A stretch of DNA of 64,000 nucleotides from Riemerella anatipestifer_E (GTDB lineage Bacteria > Bacteroidota > Bacteroidia > Flavobacteriales > Weeksellaceae), in contig NZ_LEKU01000003.1 of NCBI RefSeq assembly GCF_009932355.1, positions 1-64,000 of the forward strand, written 5' to 3'. Below are positions 8,929-18,214 of this stretch, one piece after another. Positions within the stretch are counted from its first letter, which is position 1. The number at the start of each line of letters is the position of its first letter. Under the pieces are notes generated by a model that was not told where the DNA came from, searched no databases, and was given only the letters and a program-made list of their open reading frames with translations. A program made the position numbers and the translations under genes.

Positions 8929-9840
8929 TTATTTTATCGTAATTAAGGCTTCGTAACCGTTTACCACCGATTTGTAAGCCTCACCTTCTTTAGTAAAAAC
9001 CCTAAATTTCGTTTGGTCTGTAAGCTGTATTCCTGGATAGAAAAACAACCCCTCTTGCGTAGCCACATAACCAGAAGCCACCCCAGAATAATAAGAACTA
9101 TTGTAAAGATTAGGTTGCCAGTTCTTAACAAAGGCTTGGTATCTATTCTTTACATCTTGCTTTTTATAAGGTAAATTGCTTTGAAACAAAACACCGCCCT
9201 CCGAATCTTTTATCGTTAAAATAGGATTGTAGAGTCTCTCGTAATTTATTTTGTTTTGATACATCAAATTCATTCTATCCGATGCTTGTTTTCCGTTAAG
9301 TATGGCTTTTTTCATTACCAAATATTCTCTGTTGGTATCCAAATAACGGTTGGTACGGAATATTAAGTTGCCCTCACTATCTTTTTTCCAAAATAGAAAA
9401 TCACTTTTATTCAGTTGGTGTATGTAATTATAAGTGGTAAAACTAAGTTGAGTGTAGGAGCTTTGTTTCACTTCAAAATCACTCATTTTGAGGTTATTTG
9501 CAGCGTTATAATCGGTATCGCTTAGCATTTCTACCGTTCCTTTTTCATTAAATTTCATATAGAATGTATAGCCTCCTTGCCCGAATTGTCTTTCTAAAAA
9601 GACAATGGCGTTATCACTCGTTTTAATATTTTTATTCGGGTCTGAAAAACGCAAAGAATCTACGTCTGGAAAATAGGTAAACCACCACCCTTCTTCGGCT
9701 GAAACCAACTCATTTCTCAATGCAGCGATATGCTCTTGAGTTCTTTGAGAAGGTGTTTCGCTGAAAATAGTTTCATCTTTATCCCTACAAGCTCCCACTA
9801 ATAGAAACAAACTTACAAAGACGATTATCGTGTTTTTCAT
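8929..9840 (-). CDS. DUF4302 domain lipoprotein
   Basis: 303 aa. The lipoprotein signal is LFLLVGACRD (Cys about 18). The mature N-terminus (AALRNELVSAEEGWWFTYFP, then GGYTFYMKFNEKGTVEMLSD) matches the DUF4302 pattern found next to SusCD and zinc-metallohydrolase-like lipoproteins in Bacteroidota. The C-terminal half repeats beta-strand text (EGLFFYPGIQLTDQ, AYKSVVNGYEALITIK). It is likely an outer-leaflet accessory of the SusCD-like pair. Spacing to both neighbours is under 15 bases. Its ligand is unknown. Confidence 0.8.
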   Translation of the reverse strand: MKNTIIVFVSLFLLVGACRDKDETIFSETPSQRTQEHIAALRNELVSAEEGWWFTYFPDVDSLRFSDPNKNIKTSDNAIVFLERQFGQGGYTFYMKFNEKGTVEMLSDTDYNAANNLKMSDFEVKQSSYTQLSFTTYNYIHQLNKSDFLFWKKDSEGNLIFRTNRYLDTNREYLVMKKAILNGKQASDRMNLMYQNKINYERLYNPILTIKDSEGGVLFQSNLPYKKQDVKNRYQAFVKNWQPNLYNSSYYSGVASGYVATQEGLFFYPGIQLTDQTKFRVFTKEGEAYKSVVNGYEALITIK

Positions 9841-9846
9841 AAATTT

Positions 9847-10755
9847 TTATTTTAAATAAGTTTTTAATTTCACATTGGTTTCAAACTGCAACCTATTGAA
9901 GTTAATTCCAAAATTTTCATTGAAATATTTAATCACAAAAGCTCTTTTTTCTGTGAGGGTTTTTACGGCTTTTTTAGCGCGCTCCCTATCAGCAGCATCA
10001 TAAGGGTCTTCGTACCCCGCATAGCTGTATATCATATAATCGACCTCCTGTCTGGTATTGCAAAGTAAAGCACTCACCGTTTCCGCAAAATCCTCCTCTA
10101 CTCCTCCTCTCGCCGCTAATAGGCTATAATAACCGAAGTCCGAAGCCCTGCTTGTAAGGTCGTAAAGATTGTTGGGACTTGTTTGTCCCCAAGTTTCGCT
10201 ATAAGCATTGAAATTGAGTTTGGAAAACGCTTCTTTATCGAAAGGTTTAGATTGTATTAAAGCCTTCACAAACTGATGGTGAGCCATACGCATTACCTTT
10301 ACCACACTTGCCGAATCGGACTTAGAAAACTCATTCACTCGGTATAATGGCATCTGCCCGTGAGCGTGATTGCTCCTAATTTGCTCGTAACCTTCCGAAT
10401 CTAAGTTTTTATCTCCGTAAACATAAATTTCCTTCGGGGCGTACTGTTTTACAAATTGAGTTCCAGCAATATTCTCATAGGCTTGTAACCACAGAGAATG
10501 CATCGCCTCCATCACAGGTTTCACTTGTGCTCTGCTCGGAGGTGTAGCCGCATTATTAAGCCCCGATACATTGGCGTCCCAACGGTATTTCACCTCTATA
10601 TTATACGGTTGAGTATAAGTTTGGTAAAGCCACCCATCTAATTCATCTGTATTTTTGATTTCTGGCACAAGCACCGATTCCGAGTTTAAGGTATCTCTAT
10701 CATTACAAGATGCCAAACCTGTCATAATTGCCAATATCCAAAATATATTTTTCAT
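9847..10755 (-). CDS. Substrate-import zinc-metallohydrolase-like lipoprotein with degenerate active site
   Basis: 302 aa with lipobox GLASCND (Cys 17). The layout matches the SusCD-linked putative zinc-binding metallopeptidase lipoproteins (TIGR04549 type): YNIEVKYRWD near the start and GYYSLLAARGGVEEDFAE at about 208-225. The family normally carries HHEFAH-type zinc ligands. Here the aligned segment reads MAHHQFVKAL (158-167), so the catalytic Glu is Gln 161 and the second zinc His is Lys 164. The acidic third-ligand region (EEDFAE) is kept. I infer a catalytically dead, binding-type homologue. It lies 6-8 bases from its neighbours in the operon. Confidence 0.8.
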   Translation of the reverse strand: MKNIFWILAIMTGLASCNDRDTLNSESVLVPEIKNTDELDGWLYQTYTQPYNIEVKYRWDANVSGLNNAATPPSRAQVKPVMEAMHSLWLQAYENIAGTQFVKQYAPKEIYVYGDKNLDSEGYEQIRSNHAHGQMPLYRVNEFSKSDSASVVKVMRMAHHQFVKALIQSKPFDKEAFSKLNFNAYSETWGQTSPNNLYDLTSRASDFGYYSLLAARGGVEEDFAETVSALLCNTRQEVDYMIYSYAGYEDPYDAADRERAKKAVKTLTEKRAFVIKYFNENFGINFNRLQFETNVKLKTYLK

Positions 10756-10763
10756 CTTTTAAT

Positions 10764-12236
10764 TTATCTAAGGTTAGCCTCCAAGCCTAATTTTTGAGCT
10801 TGAAGCGGAATTTGAATCTGTTTTCTTAAATCTTCTTTTCTTAAAATCTTATCAAGGCTATAAGTTTCGCCCGCTGTATTTCTATTCACAGAAAGGTAAA
10901 AGCGTTTAATATCAAACCATCTCAACCCTTCGTGCACAAACTCTCGTCTTCTTAGCTCCGCAATAGCATTTACCAACGCTCCCTGATAGAAGGTAAGATG
11001 ATAAAATGGGGTATAATTTTCTTGCCCTGACTGAAACGCCACCATCAGCTCGTCTTTGATGAATGTTTTTTGCGACTTGGCTTTCATAAAGATAATGATG
11101 TCGTTGGTCGCAAAATCGTACATTTGCTTCATCGTATAAGCTTCTGCACGGTTTAGGAGCACCTCATCGGTCGTGAATAAAACATTATCTACATAAAGCT
11201 CTCTTGGATTGGCACTTACATCTTGGAATTTTTGTAATTCTCTGAATTTATTCACATATCGGTTTCCCATATTACTCCCTCTCGTTAAGTACCAAAACGA
11301 AGCCGAGTATTTGGGAGCATAATTAGAGAAAAGTTCTTTTCTTTTATTCTCGCTAACGGCATATTTTAGTTTGGATACCTCTCTTTTCCAACGAGATTCC
11401 GTTGAGGTAATCAGCAAATTACACTCTTCATCTGCCGAAGAGTAAACTTGAGGAATAAGTTCTGGCGTGGATAAAAAAGTTTGATATTTGCCCGCCCAAT
11501 CTCTTATTTTAGCCAATGGATTATCTTCCAAAACATAATTAGCGTAAGCAATGACTTTATCCCATTCCCCTTTGTAAAGGTAAAATCTGGAAGCAAAAGC
11601 GTAACCCGCTTTTTTATTGAAATGATACTTCGGTAGTTTATAGTAGCGGTCATCAACTGCCGCCAAACCCAATAGCAAATCTTCTTCTATCTTGTCATAG
11701 ACTTGGGCCACTGTTAACCTCTTATATTCTGGTAATGCCTTTTTTTCAGGTTGCGTTACATAAGGAATACCCAAAGCCGTAGAGTTAGGACTGTAAGCCT
11801 CTGCCCAAATATTAACGAGCATAAAGTGCAGATACGCTCTCACCAACAGCGCTTCTCCGTAAAGGGCTTTAATTCTGTCCGTTTTATCGGGAAACTGTTT
11901 CAAATATTCCAATGCGTGGTTGGCTTGGGCAATGCCTCGGTAGCAATCGTTCCAATAATTCAATGGAGTATCCAAATCTTCCTGCTCAAAATCTCTCCAA
12001 TAAAAAGAAGCCTCGTTTAGCCTTGTATGTACTCCCTTTTCTACCACATCTACATTATCCGTCATTGGTTCTAAAAACGGGAAATAACTGGCTCTGGGAT
12101 AAGCCGCTGTAAGTAGCTCTTCTACTTTTTGTTCCGAATCTATTTCTATATCCAACTGGGAATCTGGCATTTCATCTAAATAACGGTTACAAGAAAGCAT
12201 TGCCGTTCCCAGTAAAAAGTATATTATTTTTTTCAT
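10764..12236 (-). CDS. SusD/RagB-like surface lipoprotein
   Basis: 490 aa. The lipoprotein signal is LLGTAMLSCNRYLDEMP (Cys about 16), the classic SusD N-terminal pattern. The TPR-rich helical body includes YGEALLVRAYLHFMLVNIWAEAY at about 128-150 and the late AIAELRRREFVHEGLRWFDIKR segment near 428-450 that is typical of SusD. SusD proteins cap the SusC barrel and capture the ligand at the cell surface. It starts 11 bases after the SusC-like gene, the universal SusCD order. In this operon the cargo is more likely an iron-carrying host protein or complex than a glycan. Confidence 0.93.
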   Translation of the reverse strand: MKKIIYFLLGTAMLSCNRYLDEMPDSQLDIEIDSEQKVEELLTAAYPRASYFPFLEPMTDNVDVVEKGVHTRLNEASFYWRDFEQEDLDTPLNYWNDCYRGIAQANHALEYLKQFPDKTDRIKALYGEALLVRAYLHFMLVNIWAEAYSPNSTALGIPYVTQPEKKALPEYKRLTVAQVYDKIEEDLLLGLAAVDDRYYKLPKYHFNKKAGYAFASRFYLYKGEWDKVIAYANYVLEDNPLAKIRDWAGKYQTFLSTPELIPQVYSSADEECNLLITSTESRWKREVSKLKYAVSENKRKELFSNYAPKYSASFWYLTRGSNMGNRYVNKFRELQKFQDVSANPRELYVDNVLFTTDEVLLNRAEAYTMKQMYDFATNDIIIFMKAKSQKTFIKDELMVAFQSGQENYTPFYHLTFYQGALVNAIAELRRREFVHEGLRWFDIKRFYLSVNRNTAGETYSLDKILRKEDLRKQIQIPLQAQKLGLEANLR

Positions 12237-12247
12237 TTCTATTGATT

Positions 12248-15200
12248 TTAAAATCCTAAATTGAGACTTACCGAATACTGTTTTGCAATCGGAGTAGCTA
12301 CCCCTCCCGCACGATAAAATTCAGGGTCTTGCCCTCTTAGATTTTTATCGTAATAAATTAAAAACGGATTGGTAACTTGAAACCTAAACGCCAATGAAGT
12401 CATTCCCCACTTTTGGATATATTCCTGCGGAATTTTGTATCCTACGGAAATATTTTTCATTCTTATAAAACTTCCGTCCGCAATTCTCAACTGTGAATAA
12501 TTATAAGTATTATAAGCTCTTTCGATATTTTCTTTCCCCATAAGGGTTATTAAATCTTGAGACGGAATTACAGGTACATTGGTTTTGTATTCGTCCCCTG
12601 GATTGAGCCAACGGTCATAATAATATTTTGAAAATACATTAAGGTCGCCATAAGCAGGGTCGTAAGTCGGCTGAAGTCTTATTTTGTTTCCCGCCTGAAA
12701 AGTGATGAAAAACGAAATATCAAAATTTTTGTATTCAAAAGAGTTAGAAAAACCACCCGTAAAGTTAGGCTCCACCGCACCGTTATGCTTTAAATAAGAC
12801 AAAGAATAATTGGTATCAGCAAAATCGGCTCCCGAAATGTGAGCGTATGAATCGCCCCCTTGAAACGGATAATTCCCAAAATCAAAAGTAGGTAAACCTT
12901 GCCCATCTAACCCTTGAAACTGAAACGAGAAAATAGACCCTCTGGCATAGCCTACCACATTACCTCGCCCTGTACCAGAAACCAAATCAAAAGTATTAGG
13001 ATTATTAAGCAACCTCGTGATTTTCTGTTTAAAATAACTCAAACTCAAATTGGTTTTCCATTGGAATGCCTCAGTTTTAATATTGGTGGTATTAAGCGTG
13101 AGTTCTATCCCTTTGGTTTCCATATCTCCGAAGTTGGCATATTTGTAATATTGTCCGCCAATCCCCGAAGTTCTCACCAAATCAATCAAATCAAAAGATT
13201 TTCTGGAATAAACATCTACAGTGGCATTGATGCGATTTCTGAATAGCCCCAAATCCAACCCCAAATTGAGTTCGTACATTTTTTCCCAAGTTAAATCCCT
13301 GTTTTCCAAATGCAAAACATTAAGTATATTTTCCCTATCGGTAATTTGGTAACGATTGGTAACACCACTTCTGAACACCGCCAAAGAATTGATGGCGTTT
13401 TCGTTCATTTTAGCCGTTAGACCATAACTGGAACGAATCGCCAGTGTGCTAAGCCAAGCCACATCTTCAAGAAAATGCTCCTTATCCACATTCCATTTCG
13501 CCCCCACATTCCAAGTAGGCAACCAACGAGTCTTTGCCCCTTTTCCTGCAATATTGGAACCTTCATAGTTACCCACCGCATTAAAAACATATCTATTCTT
13601 ATAGGCATAAGTGGCATTAGCCGAAAAAGTAACCCCTCGATCCTGCCTTGTCATCAATCCGAAATAATCTAAATTATCTGCAATTAATTTTTGAAATACC
13701 AATGGAGAAGTACGCACCTGATTTCCTCTATCATACTGTATTCCATAACCTTGAAAAGGCGTTACTGTTCGGTCAGCATATCTAATTTCTCCAAATCCAA
13801 ATAGTTTTAAATCGTGTTCGTTCCATTTATTGTTATAATCTAACGATGTTCTCACCAAGTAACTTTCTAAAGTATTGGTGGTTTGATTGAATATTCCTCC
13901 GTGTGGCAATACTAATTGCGGTTGAGCCAAAGGATGGTCTGCATCTTTAAATAAATATACATTCTCTGCTCCCACAGCCGCATTATCATTGGCTCTAAAT
14001 GCCAAAATGGTATTAGAATTTTCTTTAACATAATGCTTGTTCTCCGTCTGTGCACGGCGAGCCACCGCTAATAAATTCCCTGTTAATTTTTTATTGAGTT
14101 TATATTCAAGTTCCGTCTGCACCTTCAAATCCAAAACTTTAATATCCATATAGTTATTTTGATATTCGTTAAGAATATTGAATGGTGCCCAGTTATTCCG
14201 ATAATACTCTAAATTTCCATACTGGTCTTTGGCACGCAATGTACGGCTAGTATTAAGGGCATAAGAAAAAGGATTGATATCAAAATCTCTCTCAAAAGAA
14301 CCAATGACGGTATTTCTTCTTTGAGAAAAAGTGCCTGGCGCTTTCTGTTCCCTTATATTTCCTTGCGTTACAATATCCAACTTGAGGTTATCATTAAGGT
14401 AAAAAGTATTTCTCAAATTGGCCGTAAGACGACTGACCCTATCCGTAACAGACCAACCCGCATCATTGAAAAATCCTAACGAAGCATAATTGGCTGTATT
14501 TTTACCACCTCCAGAAAAACTAATAGTATGATTTTGGGTTGGCGTAATATTGAATAATTGTTTAAACCAATCGGTATTGGCATATTCGTGAGTTCTAAGA
14601 AAAGCTAAACGAGCTTCTTCGGTGTTTTGCAATAAAAAAGTACTGGTATTAGGATTAAAGGTATTGATGGCATCATACATTCTATAATAAACGCCTCCCC
14701 TTCTTCCATAATAAGCATTTGCCATAGAGAAATACCCTTTTTTCTCCATTTCCCGATAGATAGACATCGTCTCTTGTGAGTTAAGCAAGTCATAGTCTGC
14801 ATAAGACGGAATGCTTCTATAAGTTTGCTCGTAATTGTAAGAAATTTTGTTTGGTGTATTTCTTCTCCCTGATTTTGTACTAATTACAATAACTCCATTA
14901 AGGGCTCTTGCACCATACATAGAGGTTGCAGAAGCATCTTTAAGCACCTGAATATCTTGTATATCCGAAGGATTTATCCCCGCAATGGCAGAGCTTACTA
15001 AAGTAACTGCATCTCCAGAAACTAATTGGTCTAAAGTAAGACTCACAATATCCTCGTAAACAGCACCATCTACCACCCAAAGCGGTTGTACATTACCCGT
15101 GATAGACGCTCCTCCACGAATGTTAATCCTTGGAGCCGCTCCAAAAGTTCCCGTTACATTCTGAATATTCAGCCCTGCGACACGACCTTCTAACATTCTG

Positions 15201-15418
15201 GAAACATCAGGTATCCCATCCAGTTGTATATCTTTCATTTTTACCTGAATGGCAGACCCTGTAAACACTCTATTCTTTACCTTAGTGTATCCGGTAAGCA
15301 CGACTTCATCAATGTCTTTATTTTTTAGAGTATCCTTTTGAGCATAAACACTCTGCCCCAAAAAGAACACTACTGACAAAGGTAAAGCCGTCCTGCAAAA
15401 ATAATTTTTCGTTTTCAA
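12248..15418 (-). CDS. SusC/RagA-like TonB-linked outer-membrane transporter
   Basis: 1056 aa. The start is a TTG (15418-15416): a stop lies just upstream in frame and the next Met is far inside, while the TTG gives a clean signal peptide ending SVYAQ. A TonB box (DIDEVVLTGYT, about 35-45) directly follows, so the usual carboxypeptidase-like N-terminal domain of SusC is absent. The plug holds RMLEGRVAGLNIQNV and the DIQDIQVLKDASATSMYGAR signature (about 160), and a large barrel ends with SVSLNLGF. It pairs with SusD downstream and is the first gene of the ten-gene operon. Confidence 0.93.
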   Translation of the reverse strand: MKTKNYFCRTALPLSVVFFLGQSVYAQKDTLKNKDIDEVVLTGYTKVKNRVFTGSAIQVKMKDIQLDGIPDVSRMLEGRVAGLNIQNVTGTFGAAPRINIRGGASITGNVQPLWVVDGAVYEDIVSLTLDQLVSGDAVTLVSSAIAGINPSDIQDIQVLKDASATSMYGARALNGVIVISTKSGRRNTPNKISYNYEQTYRSIPSYADYDLLNSQETMSIYREMEKKGYFSMANAYYGRRGGVYYRMYDAINTFNPNTSTFLLQNTEEARLAFLRTHEYANTDWFKQLFNITPTQNHTISFSGGGKNTANYASLGFFNDAGWSVTDRVSRLTANLRNTFYLNDNLKLDIVTQGNIREQKAPGTFSQRRNTVIGSFERDFDINPFSYALNTSRTLRAKDQYGNLEYYRNNWAPFNILNEYQNNYMDIKVLDLKVQTELEYKLNKKLTGNLLAVARRAQTENKHYVKENSNTILAFRANDNAAVGAENVYLFKDADHPLAQPQLVLPHGGIFNQTTNTLESYLVRTSLDYNNKWNEHDLKLFGFGEIRYADRTVTPFQGYGIQYDRGNQVRTSPLVFQKLIADNLDYFGLMTRQDRGVTFSANATYAYKNRYVFNAVGNYEGSNIAGKGAKTRWLPTWNVGAKWNVDKEHFLEDVAWLSTLAIRSSYGLTAKMNENAINSLAVFRSGVTNRYQITDRENILNVLHLENRDLTWEKMYELNLGLDLGLFRNRINATVDVYSRKSFDLIDLVRTSGIGGQYYKYANFGDMETKGIELTLNTTNIKTEAFQWKTNLSLSYFKQKITRLLNNPNTFDLVSGTGRGNVVGYARGSIFSFQFQGLDGQGLPTFDFGNYPFQGGDSYAHISGADFADTNYSLSYLKHNGAVEPNFTGGFSNSFEYKNFDISFFITFQAGNKIRLQPTYDPAYGDLNVFSKYYYDRWLNPGDEYKTNVPVIPSQDLITLMGKENIERAYNTYNYSQLRIADGSFIRMKNISVGYKIPQEYIQKWGMTSLAFRFQVTNPFLIYYDKNLRGQDPEFYRAGGVATPIAKQYSVSLNLGF

Positions 15419-15434
15419 GTCTTATCTTTTTTGA

Positions 15435-15465
15435 CAAAGATAAAACTTAATTAGAATAAGTCCAA
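15435..15465 (-). promoter_or_regulatory. Promoter of the iron-capture operon
   Basis: On the minus strand TATCTTTG (15442-15435) matches the Bacteroidota -7 element TAnnTTTG. A TTG (15465-15463, in a TTTGG context) lies 20 bases upstream. Transcription would start near 15428, giving a very short leader before the TTG start codon at 15418. Confidence 0.75.
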
Positions 15466-15511
15466 ATAAAAATATATGATAAATATCAGTTTATTTAGAA
15501 TAAAAATAAAT
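15449..15511. promoter_or_regulatory. Fur-box-like dyads overlapping the operon promoter
   Basis: Three AT-rich dyads lie in a row. ATTAGAATAAGTCCAAAT (15450-15467) overlaps the -33 element. TGATAAATATCA (15477-15488) has perfect 5-bp arms. ATTTAGAATAAAAATAAAT (15493-15511) begins with the ATTTAGAAT half expected of flavobacterial Fur boxes. The position is right for iron-dependent repression. The assignment is inference, because these motifs are AT-rich and Fur consensus recall is imperfect. Confidence 0.45.
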
Positions 15512-15516
15512 TAACT

Positions 15517-15729
15517 TCAATTGTTTTGCATCAATTTTTTGGCATATTGTTTAGAGAAAATAGCTTTATCTTCCTGTAGTTGTTCCGTTGTGGTGGGTAG
15601 ATTATAAGAAAACAAAACTTCATTGTTATTATCCATAAACTGAAGTTGTTTTTCTTCACCATCTATCATTTGGGCAAAAATATCCCACATAGAAACATCT
15701 TTTAACTTTAGTAATTCAAAAAAAATCAT
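15517..15729 (-). CDS. Small conserved-looking protein downstream of pnuC
   Basis: 70 aa with acidic and basic helices (IDGEEKQLQFMDNNNEVLFSY; C-terminal KQYAKKLMQNN). There is no signal peptide or membrane segment, and I do not recognise the family. It begins 28 bases after the pnuC stop on the same strand, so it is probably co-transcribed with it. Codon use looks like its neighbours. It could be a stand-alone cytosolic protein or a regulator of the transporter; there is no evidence for either. Confidence 0.5.
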   Translation of the reverse strand: MIFFELLKLKDVSMWDIFAQMIDGEEKQLQFMDNNNEVLFSYNLPTTTEQLQEDKAIFSKQYAKKLMQNN

Positions 15730-15757
15730 TCGCTTTTATATGTACTATTTTCATAAA

Positions 15758-16426
15758 TTATGCATTTTCAACTGAAATATTTTTTTTCCATTTTATATAC
15801 CCTATAATTGCCAATATGGTAAATATAAAATACTGTACTGAAGTTATCCCTAAACCTTTATAGAGATACATAGGCACACTAATAAGGTCTCCCAAAATCC
15901 AAAACAGCCAGTTCTCAACTTTCCTTTTCGCCATCAGCCACATACCTACTAAAAATATAGCCGTTGTTACAATATCGGTATAGTTCATCCAGTCTAGATG
16001 ATACCAACCCAATTCAACACCTTCCATAGAAAAATTTTGGTCGATATAAGGTTTAAAATAGTAGATAATCCCTACCAAAACCACACTCAATACAAATAGC
16101 CCCACCGATATTAACCAATCTTTTGCCGTAGCCCTAGTCGCTTGAATATAAACATTATCCACCGAATTCTGAGACCACAATATCCAACCATAAATACTCA
16201 TAACAGTATAGTAGAAATTAATCATCATATCTCCTAAAAGCCCAAATTTGAACAAGAGATATACATAGATAATGGTACTTACGATACCCGTAGGATATAC
16301 CCAAATGTTTTTCTTCATAGAAAAATAAACACTCAGCAATCCAAAAGTACTAGCTACCATTTCCAAAATAATTTGGTAAGCGGCATAGGTTTCGTAAGGT
16401 TTCAAAAAAAGCTCCTCAAAATTCAT
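15758..16426 (-). CDS. pnuC: PnuC-family nicotinamide riboside (or thiamine) transporter
   Basis: 222 aa with about seven hydrophobic segments. PnuC signatures are present: the early FGLLSVYFSMKKNIWVYPTG segment (about 28-47), NFYYTVMSIYGWILW (about 70-84), and late WLFWILGDLISVPMYLYKGL (about 173-192), the substrate-lining WxxW/N region. PnuC proteins import nicotinamide riboside by facilitated diffusion coupled to intracellular phosphorylation. Some Bacteroidota relatives (PnuT) import thiamine, but no TPP riboswitch is evident upstream (16427-16625), so the NAD role is preferred. No NadR-like kinase gene is adjacent. Confidence 0.85.
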   Translation of the reverse strand: MNFEELFLKPYETYAAYQIILEMVASTFGLLSVYFSMKKNIWVYPTGIVSTIIYVYLLFKFGLLGDMMINFYYTVMSIYGWILWSQNSVDNVYIQATRATAKDWLISVGLFVLSVVLVGIIYYFKPYIDQNFSMEGVELGWYHLDWMNYTDIVTTAIFLVGMWLMAKRKVENWLFWILGDLISVPMYLYKGLGITSVQYFIFTILAIIGYIKWKKNISVENA

Positions 16427-16625
16427 AGCCCCAAATATAGTACAAAATATTGAGCCTTATGGTCATTTAAAAATCATCAAAAAACAGATTGAAAAAATAT
16501 CAATTACTTAAAAGTAAAATCAACTAAAACACACCTATCATTCATTATTTTTATTATAAAGATAAGTTACTTAAGCTAATTTGTTTTATATTCGCAATGT
16601 TTAATAAAATTTAACCCAATAAACT

Positions 16626-18128
16626 ATGTCTAATATTTGGAGGAAAAAACCCATTGGTGCTTACGAAGCTGATATGAAAAAAAGTGAACTCAAACGAGTT
16701 CTTGGAAAATGGAGTCTTACCGCTATTGGAGTGGGAGCCATTATAGGTGGTGGTATTTTTGTACTTACAGGTACGGGAGCGTACTATCACGCTGGTCCTG
16801 CCCTAGCACTTTCATTTGTGATCGCTGGGATAGCGTGTATTTTTGCAGCTTTGTGCTATGCCGAATTTGCTTCATTGCTTCCTGTGGAAGGCTCTGCTTA
16901 TGCCTATGCTTACGGTACTATTGGTGAAATTTTCGCATGGCTTATTGGTTGGGGACTTGTACTAGAATACGCTATGGGCTCTATGACAGTAGCTGTGTCT
17001 TGGTCTGGCTATTTTAATAAATTATTAAAAATAATAGGCATAGAAATCCCTTACTATCTCACTAACGATTTTGCTAGTGCCAAACAATATGCAATTAACC
17101 ACGGTCTAGCCGAACCATCTTTTGCTTTTAACCTCCCTGCGTTTCTTATCGTGCTATTAGTAACTGCTATTCTAGTAAGAGGGACTAAAGAAGCTGCTGG
17201 AGCTAATAATATGATTGTGTTACTAAAAACTTCAGTAGTGGTTTTCATTATCATTGTTGGGGCATTGTACATCAATATGGATAACCTTACACCTTTTATT
17301 CCTGAAGAAACACTGATTAAACAAGCCGATGGACACCTCGGTAAAGCCTATGGTATTTCAGGCATTATAGCAGGAGCTTCTGCCGTATTTTTTGCTTATA
17401 TTGGATTTGATGCTGTTTCTACCCAAGCAGCGGAAGCTAAAAACCCTAAAAAAGATATTCCTTTTGCTATCATCACCTCTCTTTTGGTGTGTACAGCACT
17501 TTACATACTAATGTCGTTAGTCCTTACGGGAATGATGAACTATAAAGACTTTGGTTCTGTACCTGATGCACTTACCGCTCCTGTTGCAATCGCTTTTGAA
17601 AAAGCGACAGGAATGAGTTGGGCTGTTATTCTCATCACGGTAGCTGCAACAGTAGGTCTTATTTCTGTTTTATTAGTAATGATGCTTGGTCAGTCTAGAA
17701 TTTTCTTAGGCATGGCAAAAGATGGATTGCTTCCAAAAATGTTTAAAGATATTCACCCTGTAAGAAAAACACCTTATAAAAACACTCTGCTAGTAGGTGC
17801 TATTGTAGCGACAGTAGCTGCTTCTACGCCAATTAGCACTTTAGTACACATGTGTAGTTTTGGGACACTTTTCGCTTTTGCAATGGTTTGTTTTGCTGTT
17901 TGGTTATTGAGAGTTAAAAAACCCGAACTTAAAAGAGATTTTAAAACACCTATGCTTCCTGTGATAGCAAGCCTAGGGATTTTAACCAATATTTATCTCA
18001 TTTGGAATTTAGAAACCTCCGCTATCTATATGGCTATAGGTTGGTTAATATTTGGTATTTTGGTTTACTTTCTCTACGGAAGACGCAACTCTGTACTGAA
18101 TAACGGTGGTTACGATGAATACGAATAA
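16626..18128 (+). CDS. APC-superfamily amino acid permease (YfnA/CAT type)
   Basis: 500 aa with about 12-13 membrane segments. The first helix carries the APC substrate motif (GVGAIIGGGIFVLTG, about 36-50). Helix 6 holds GFDAVSTQAAEAKNPKKDIP (about 259-278), the typical cationic amino acid transporter signature. It imports or exchanges amino acids, probably cationic or branched, driven by protons; the exact substrate cannot be read. The gene stands alone, divergent from pnuC, and ends at a clear intrinsic terminator. Confidence 0.9.
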   Translation: MSNIWRKKPIGAYEADMKKSELKRVLGKWSLTAIGVGAIIGGGIFVLTGTGAYYHAGPALALSFVIAGIACIFAALCYAEFASLLPVEGSAYAYAYGTIGEIFAWLIGWGLVLEYAMGSMTVAVSWSGYFNKLLKIIGIEIPYYLTNDFASAKQYAINHGLAEPSFAFNLPAFLIVLLVTAILVRGTKEAAGANNMIVLLKTSVVVFIIIVGALYINMDNLTPFIPEETLIKQADGHLGKAYGISGIIAGASAVFFAYIGFDAVSTQAAEAKNPKKDIPFAIITSLLVCTALYILMSLVLTGMMNYKDFGSVPDALTAPVAIAFEKATGMSWAVILITVAATVGLISVLLVMMLGQSRIFLGMAKDGLLPKMFKDIHPVRKTPYKNTLLVGAIVATVAASTPISTLVHMCSFGTLFAFAMVCFAVWLLRVKKPELKRDFKTPMLPVIASLGILTNIYLIWNLETSAIYMAIGWLIFGILVYFLYGRRNSVLNNGGYDEYE

Positions 18129-18142
18129 AATTCAATTTCAAT

Positions 18143-18177
18143 AAAAAAAGAGTCTTTAAACAAAGGCTCTTTTTTTT
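18143..18177 (+). terminator. Intrinsic terminator after amino acid permease
   Basis: AAAGAGTCTTT and AAAGGCTCTTT form an 11-bp stem with one G-U pair and a short AAC loop, followed by a run of T. Confidence 0.9.
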
Positions 18178-18214
18178 ATGATTGTATAGGTAGATATAAA
18201 TCTTACTTAAGGTA

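Noticed and set aside
16427..16625. Riboswitch (NAD or TPP type) upstream of pnuC
   Set aside because: No recognisable conserved core or expression platform could be found in the AT-rich sequence.
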